Positions 13,846-18,385 of a stretch of DNA of 18,385 bases are shown piece by piece. Origin of the DNA: DATLOJ01 sp035536315 (GTDB lineage: Bacteria; Actinomycetota; CADDZG01; JAHWKV01); assembly GCA_035536315.1 (NCBI GenBank), contig DATLOJ010000101.1:1-18385 (forward strand), written 5' to 3'. How positions within the stretch are numbered: position 1 is the stretch's first letter; every line of letters begins with the position of its first letter. Under the pieces are notes generated by a model. That model was not told the DNA's origin. It was given only the letters and a program-made list of their open reading frames with translations, and did no database searches. The position numbers and the translations under genes were made by a program.

Positions 13846-15003
13846 TTGGAACCTGAAATTGGCATAGGCAAATCCGCAAGACAGGCGTACGGGTTCGACG
13901 ACATCGCGATCGTCCCATCGAAGAGGACCCGGGATCCCGACGACGTAGACATCACCTGGGAGATCGATGCATACCGGTTCGGCCTCCCCGTCCTTGCGTC
14001 GGCAATGGACGCCGTTGTTTCCCCCCAGTCGGCGATAACCCTCGGCAACCTCGGGGGCCTCGCTGTGCTCAACCTCGAGGGGCTACAAACTCGGTACGAC
14101 GATCCTGATTCCGTGCTCGAAGAGATTGCGACTTTGTCTACGGAAACGGCGACTGCCCGGATGCAGGAGCTCTACAACGAGCCCATCAAAGAGGAGCTGA
14201 TCCACAAGCGCATCGGCGAGATCAAGGCTGCCAACGTAACCGCCGCGGCCAGCCTGACCCCCCAGCGGGTCGAGCAGTATTCGAAGCTGGTCCTAGAGGC
14301 AGAGCTGGACATCCTGGTCATCCAGGGGACGGTCGTGTCGGCCGAGCATGTCTCGTCCCGAACCGAGCCGCTGAACCTCAAGCGATTCATCGCAACTTTT
14401 GACCTTCCCGTCATCGTGGGAGGCTGCGCCTCTTACCAGGCTGCGCTCCACCTCATGCGTACGGGTGCGGTGGGAATCCTGGTGGGCGTCGGACCCGGGG
14501 CCGCATGCACGTCACGGCAGGTTCTGGGAATCGGTGTTCCTCAAGCGACTGCCATAGCGGATGCCGCGGGGGCCAGGATGCGGCACCTGGACGAGAGCGG
14601 GCGCTACGTCCACGTGATAGCCGACGGTGGAATGCGCACAGGCGGAGACATCGCGAAGGCTTTCGCCTGCGGCGCCGACGCCGTGATGATCGGCTCCCCC
14701 CTGGCACGCGCCAGTGACGCCCCCGGACGTGGATACCATTGGGGCATGGCCACCTTCCATTCCGACCTGCCTCGCGGCGTGAGGGTTCAGGCGTCGCCAC
14801 TCGGGACAATGGAGGAGGTTCTCAAGGGCCCCAGCTCTCTGAACGACGGAACGATGAATCTCTTCGGTGCGCTAAAGAACTCGATGGCAACCTGCGGCTA
14901 CGAAACCCTCAAGGACTTCCAGAAGGCCGAAGTCGTTATCGCTCCGTCTATTTCTACCGAGGGCAAGCTCCTTCAGCGCCAACAAGGTGTTGGGCAGGGT
15001 TAG
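13846..15003 (+). CDS. guaB3: GuaB3-type IMP dehydrogenase family protein (no CBS domains)
   Basis: An IMPDH/GMP reductase-fold barrel enzyme of the GuaB3 group found in actinobacteria and cyanobacteria. The catalytic cysteine loop is GPGAACTSR (C221 from the TTG start). ADGGMRTGGD (259-268) binds phosphate, and YHWGMA (297-302) lies in the flap region. At 385 residues there is no room for the CBS pair of ordinary IMPDH (about 490 aa). Substrate use in actinobacterial members is poorly settled; IMP oxidation is reported for a cyanobacterial one. The TTG at 13846 gives MEPEIGIGKSARQAYGF, aligning with where mycobacterial GuaB3 begins. A GTG at 13789 would add 19 unrelated residues and cannot be excluded. 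guaA follows after 39 bases; guaB itself is not in the window. Confidence 0.9.
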   Translation: MEPEIGIGKSARQAYGFDDIAIVPSKRTRDPDDVDITWEIDAYRFGLPVLASAMDAVVSPQSAITLGNLGGLAVLNLEGLQTRYDDPDSVLEEIATLSTETATARMQELYNEPIKEELIHKRIGEIKAANVTAAASLTPQRVEQYSKLVLEAELDILVIQGTVVSAEHVSSRTEPLNLKRFIATFDLPVIVGGCASYQAALHLMRTGAVGILVGVGPGAACTSRQVLGIGVPQATAIADAAGARMRHLDESGRYVHVIADGGMRTGGDIAKAFACGADAVMIGSPLARASDAPGRGYHWGMATFHSDLPRGVRVQASPLGTMEEVLKGPSSLNDGTMNLFGALKNSMATCGYETLKDFQKAEVVIAPSISTEGKLLQRQQGVGQG

Positions 15004-15042
15004 TGCCCCGACCCGCCCCACTTACTACAGCGACTTAGAGCT

Positions 15043-16602
15043 ATGAGCGGGCAGGATTTCGACAGCGTTCTCGTCGTCGACTTCGGAGCGCAGTACTCGA
15101 AACTGATCGCCCGCAGGGTCCGCGAGTGCCACGTCTACTCCGAGATCGTTCCCCACGACATAACCCCGGAGGAGATCAAGGCTCACAAGCCCAAGGGAAT
15201 CATTCTGTCCGGAGGTCCAAAGAGCGTTTACGAACAGGGTGCGCCGAAGCCCGACCCGAAGATCTTCGAGCTTGGGATACCTGTTCTTGGTATTTGCTAC
15301 GGACATCAGCTGATGGCCCTCAGCCTCGGCGGCGATGTCTCCAAAGGCTCGAGCGGAGAGTTCGGAAGGACGGATCTCGAGGCGACGGGCGGAGTCCTGT
15401 TCGACGAGCTGCCCTACAGCCAAACAGTTTGGATGAGTCACAACGACGCGGTTGTGGAGCCACCTAAAGGATTTCGAAGTGTTGCTGCCACGAATGCCTC
15501 ACCCGTAGCTGCAATGGAAGATCTTTCGAGAGGCCTATTTGGTGTTCAGTTTCACCCCGAGGTTCAGCACACTCCTCGGGGGACTGAGCTGCTCAAGAAT
15601 TTCCTTTACCAGGCCTGCGACTGTCTGCCTGCGTGGACGGCGACCGGGATGATCGAAAGCGTCGTCGAGGCGATCAGAAATCAGGTCGGCGAGGCGAGAG
15701 TCGTTTGCGGCCTTTCGGGTGGTGTCGATTCAGCGGTTGCCGCAGCATTGGTGCACAGGGCCATAGGCGACCGGCTCACCTGCATCTTCGTCGACCACGG
15801 AATGATGCGGGCAGGCGAAGCGGAGCAGGTTGTCGACACATTCAAGCGCCACCTCGAGGTTGACCTGATTCACTCCAAGTCGGAGGACCGGTTCCTCGCC
15901 AAGCTGGCGGGAGTGATCGATCCCGAAGAGAAAAGAAAAGTCATAGGCACCGAGTTCATTCGAGTTTTCGAGGAGATAGCGGTCGAAGTTGCCGGCCATT
16001 CCGAAGAGCCCGTTCGTTTCCTTGTGCAAGGGACGCTTTACCCCGATGTGATCGAGTCGGGCGGCACGGGAAAGGTTGCAGCGACTATCAAGACCCACCA
16101 CAACGTCGGCGGGCTTCCCAAGGACATGAAGTTCGAGCTCGTTGAACCCCTTCGCGACTTGTTCAAGGACGAGGTGAGAAAAGTTGGTGAGGAGCTGGGA
16201 CTGCCGGAAGAGATTGTCTGGCGGCAGCCATTCCCCGGCCCGGGCCTCGCGGTAAGGATCATCGGAGAGATAACAAACGAAAGGCTCGAGCTGGTGCGCG
16301 CTGCCGATGCGGTGGTAGTCGACGAGATAAAGCGGGCCGGGCTCTACAAGGAAATCTGGCAATCGTTTGCGGTGCTTCTACCAATCAAGTCCGTGGGAGT
16401 CATGGGCGACGAGCGCACATATGGACACCCGGTGGTCGTGAGAGCCGTGACCTCGGAGGACGCGATGACTGCAGACTGGGCCCGGCTGGATCACGAGCTT
16501 TTGGAGCGCATTGCGAACCGAATCGTGGCCGAGGTTCCCGGAATCAACAGAGTCACTTACGACATTTCATCGAAGCCCCCAGCAACTATCGAGTGGGAGT
16601 AG
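15043..16602 (+). CDS. guaA: GMP synthase (glutamine-hydrolysing)
   Basis: GuaA aminates XMP to GMP using glutamine and ATP. The N-terminal class I amidotransferase has C85 in GICYGHQL, and H171 and E173 in QFHPEVQHT. The ATP-pyrophosphatase domain opens with the P-loop SGGVDS (225-230). The C-terminal dimerisation part contains RQPFPGPGLAVRI and ends YDISSKPPATIEWE, the standard terminus. Length 519 aa is typical. ATG 15043 has no clear Shine-Dalgarno sequence, and the homology begins a few residues in, so the start is well supported by homology only. The last ten bases overlap the next gene. Confidence 0.98.
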   Translation: MSGQDFDSVLVVDFGAQYSKLIARRVRECHVYSEIVPHDITPEEIKAHKPKGIILSGGPKSVYEQGAPKPDPKIFELGIPVLGICYGHQLMALSLGGDVSKGSSGEFGRTDLEATGGVLFDELPYSQTVWMSHNDAVVEPPKGFRSVAATNASPVAAMEDLSRGLFGVQFHPEVQHTPRGTELLKNFLYQACDCLPAWTATGMIESVVEAIRNQVGEARVVCGLSGGVDSAVAAALVHRAIGDRLTCIFVDHGMMRAGEAEQVVDTFKRHLEVDLIHSKSEDRFLAKLAGVIDPEEKRKVIGTEFIRVFEEIAVEVAGHSEEPVRFLVQGTLYPDVIESGGTGKVAATIKTHHNVGGLPKDMKFELVEPLRDLFKDEVRKVGEELGLPEEIVWRQPFPGPGLAVRIIGEITNERLELVRAADAVVVDEIKRAGLYKEIWQSFAVLLPIKSVGVMGDERTYGHPVVVRAVTSEDAMTADWARLDHELLERIANRIVAEVPGINRVTYDISSKPPATIEWE

Positions 16603-17807
16603 CCGGCAGACTAGTAGCTGCCTTTGCGGCAATGTTGCTGGTTTTCTCGGCCTGCCGCTCCGAAGCCCCAAACAGTCCCACTCGTTCCCCGGGCGTCTCT
16701 CCGACAGCAGAAGGTCCACCCACCGCACCTGAAGGGAAACCCGGCAACCCGTCCCTGATCGAGGTTGGCGAGTTCTCCAGCCCCCTTCAAGTAACCGCCC
16801 CTGGTTCCGATCCGCGGCTGTTCGTCGTCGAAAAGACGGGGGCTATAAGAATCGTTCGCGACGGCCAGGCACTCCAGGCTGCATTCCTGGACCTGTCAGG
16901 CGACGTCTCGAACGGCAGCGAGCAGGGGCTTTTGTCGATGGCGTTCAGTCCCGACTACGCCAACTCGGGTTTGTTCTACGTGAACTACACGGACACCCAG
17001 GGCCACACCCGGATCGTTGAGTTTGCGCGTTCAGGGAATCCGGATGTTGCGGACCCAGCCTCGAAACGCGAGCTGCTGAAGATCGACCAGCCGTATGCGA
17101 ACCACAACGGCGGCCTGGTCCTTTTCGACAATCAAGGGAACTTGCTAATCGGAATGGGTGACGGTGGCAGCGGAGGGGACCCCGAGAACAGGGCGCAGGA
17201 TCTGGGCACTCTTCTAGGAAAGCTTCTCCGGATCGATCCGCGCAAGCCTTCCGGCGGAAAACAGTACGGCATACCCGCCGACAACCCGTACGCATCGGCC
17301 GGTAACGCGTTGCCGGAGATCATGTCTTACGGGCTGCGAAACCCATGGCGGTTCTGGATCGAGCCGGGCTCTGGAGATCTCTACCTGGCCGACGTCGGCC
17401 AGAACCGTATCGAGGAGATCAACTACGTCCCCGCAGCCAAGATTGCCAAGGCGAACTTTGGATGGCGTGCGTTCGAAGGGGGCGAGAGGGCGACGCGCGA
17501 CCGGATCGATGAGTCGAACCTGGTGATGCCCGTGCACACCTACCCCAACGGAGGAGGGAACTGCGCTGTGACGGGTGGCCATGTGTACTCGGGGGAGGCG
17601 GCAGTCCTCAGGGGCAGGTACCTGTATGGCGACTACTGCGAGGGCCTCATCAAGTCCTTCCGCATCGATGCGGGATCAGCCGTTGACCATCAAAGCCATG
17701 ATGCGTTGAAGATGGACGGGCTCTCGTCCTTCGGCGTCGACGCGAAGGGAGAGTCATACGCGACCTCCCTTTCGGGCAAGGTCTACCGGATTGGAATCGC
17801 GGCCTAA
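16593..17807 (+). CDS. PQQ-dependent sugar dehydrogenase-like lipoprotein (GSDH family)
   Basis: A predicted exported six-bladed beta-propeller of the soluble glucose / aldose sugar dehydrogenase family. A short signal ends at C21 (LLVFSAC), a plausible lipobox with F at -3, followed by a Ser/Pro/Thr-rich tether to about 52. Family motifs are LLSMAFSPDY (113-122), YANHNGG with the catalytic-type H171, GDGGSGGDP (189-197), GLRNPWRF (247-254), LADVGQNRIEEIN and NFGWRAFEG. The family binds PQQ and calcium when active, but many members are uncharacterised, and PQQ synthesis genes are not seen here. GTG 16593 lies inside the guaA end (10-base overlap), suggesting coupling. There is no evident functional link to GMP synthesis. 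Confidence 0.88.
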   Translation: MGVAGRLVAAFAAMLLVFSACRSEAPNSPTRSPGVSPTAEGPPTAPEGKPGNPSLIEVGEFSSPLQVTAPGSDPRLFVVEKTGAIRIVRDGQALQAAFLDLSGDVSNGSEQGLLSMAFSPDYANSGLFYVNYTDTQGHTRIVEFARSGNPDVADPASKRELLKIDQPYANHNGGLVLFDNQGNLLIGMGDGGSGGDPENRAQDLGTLLGKLLRIDPRKPSGGKQYGIPADNPYASAGNALPEIMSYGLRNPWRFWIEPGSGDLYLADVGQNRIEEINYVPAAKIAKANFGWRAFEGGERATRDRIDESNLVMPVHTYPNGGGNCAVTGGHVYSGEAAVLRGRYLYGDYCEGLIKSFRIDAGSAVDHQSHDALKMDGLSSFGVDAKGESYATSLSGKVYRIGIAA

Positions 17808-18385
17808 GACAGGAAGTTGCGAATAGCCTGATTGACGGCTTCCGGGTTCTCCATGGGACCTACGTGGCCGGCGTCCGGGATCTCCACCCACTCGGCACCG
17901 GGAACCTTCGACGACCATTCCCGTGCTCCTTCGACAGGCATCAACATGTCGTCTTTTCCGTGAATCACGAGGACCGGAACCTCTGCTAAAGAAAGCGCCG
18001 TCGTCGAATCGACTCGGTCGCGCATGGCAAGGGCGTCCTGGGCAGCTGTGTCGTCCGGTGTGTTCCTCATCATCTCCCTGATCCGCTCTTTCACGGAGTC
18101 GTCGGTTTTCGGGCTGAACAGCTTTGGGAACAGGTCCTCCTCGAGTGCGATGGTTCCATTCGCCTGCGCTTTCTCTGCCGTCTTTTCTCTTCCCGGTTTT
18201 GCTTCTTCGGGGTCCCCCGCAGGTTGCGTGTCGATCAGGATCAGAGAGCGGACCTTTTCTGGATGACGTCGCAGAACCGCAAGGGCTACGTACCCTCCCA
18301 TCGACATCCCGGCGATGTCTGCATCTTTCGCGTCCAGCCCGTCGAGCGTCCCGACGACTTCATCCGCGTAGGCGTCCATAGATGT
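17804..18385 (-). CDS. Alpha/beta hydrolase, C-terminal part (5' end outside window)
   Basis: The reading frame stays open to the window edge, and the residues before M at 18379 (TS-MDAYADEVV) continue the fold, so that methionine is internal. The visible 190-odd residues hold the nucleophile elbow GMSMGGYVAL, the acid in HGKDDMLMP and the catalytic histidine in DAGHVGPMENP. The N-terminal strands with the HG oxyanion motif are missing. Family members are usually about 260 aa, so roughly 70 residues lie outside. The substrate cannot be told. It converges on the dehydrogenase gene: both stop codons lie within CTAA at 17804-17807, with no terminator between. Confidence 0.9.
   Translation of the reverse strand, partial: TSMDAYADEVVGTLDGLDAKDADIAGMSMGGYVALAVLRRHPEKVRSLILIDTQPAGDPEEAKPGREKTAEKAQANGTIALEEDLFPKLFSPKTDDSVKERIREMMRNTPDDTAAQDALAMRDRVDSTTALSLAEVPVLVIHGKDDMLMPVEGAREWSSKVPGAEWVEIPDAGHVGPMENPEAVNQAIRNFLS

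Overview
The window looks like a chromosomal core region of a high-GC member of the Actinomycetota, probably a non-model or uncultured lineage. The evidence is gene content and order. glmM-glmS-nnr-alr-hydrolase, then tsaE-tsaB-rimI-tsaD next to groES, then a CBS-less IMP dehydrogenase-like gene (GuaB3 type) and guaA, recalls the chromosome block known from mycobacteria and relatives. GTG and TTG starts, ATGA/GTGA-type overlaps and one probable leaderless promoter fit too. Taxonomy is inferred from these features only; no database was searched.

Layout. (1) Positions 1-2975 hold the 3' part of glmM and complete glmS, which together make glucosamine-6-phosphate and glucosamine-1-phosphate for peptidoglycan. 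The gap between them holds a well-formed glmS ribozyme (about 903-1046), the clearest non-coding discovery here. (2) Positions 2986-7056 are a tightly packed run: nnr (NAD(P)HX repair), alr (D-alanine), a membrane-anchored alpha/beta hydrolase and a small cupin. The last 64 codons of the hydrolase have strikingly T-free third positions. (3) Positions 7057-7470 are non-coding, with three copies of a 94-96 bp tandem repeat and GC-rich inverted repeats. (4) Positions 7471-10965 encode a family-4 uracil-DNA glycosylase and the t6A tRNA-modification genes tsaE, tsaB and tsaD, with rimI among them. (5) Positions 10964-11398 hold groES on the minus strand, with its terminator, an exact CIRCE operator and a sigma70-like promoter. 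No groEL lies beside it. (6) Positions 11419-12525 (minus) encode a secreted coiled-coil plus M23 peptidase of the EnvC/NlpD type. Divergent from it is a secreted Ig-like protein with a sortase-signal-like C-terminus, preceded by two perfect hairpins. (7) Positions 13274-13758 hold two further stem-loops, one with 15-bp arms, and a small four-helix membrane protein. (8) Positions 13846-17807 encode GuaB3-type protein, GMP synthase GuaA and a PQQ-type sugar dehydrogenase lipoprotein overlapping guaA. (9) The end holds the 3' part of a minus-strand alpha/beta hydrolase whose stop codon overlaps that of the dehydrogenase.

Functionally the window combines cell-wall precursor supply and wall remodelling (glmM, glmS, alr, M23 protein, surface protein), translation fidelity (t6A pathway), proteostasis (groES) and guanine nucleotide synthesis. 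I see no prophage, transposase, CRISPR array, tRNA or rRNA gene. The points most worth following are the glmS ribozyme, the orphan inverted groES, the 54-nt stem-loop at 13308-13361, the structured region before the surface-protein gene, and the tandem repeats.
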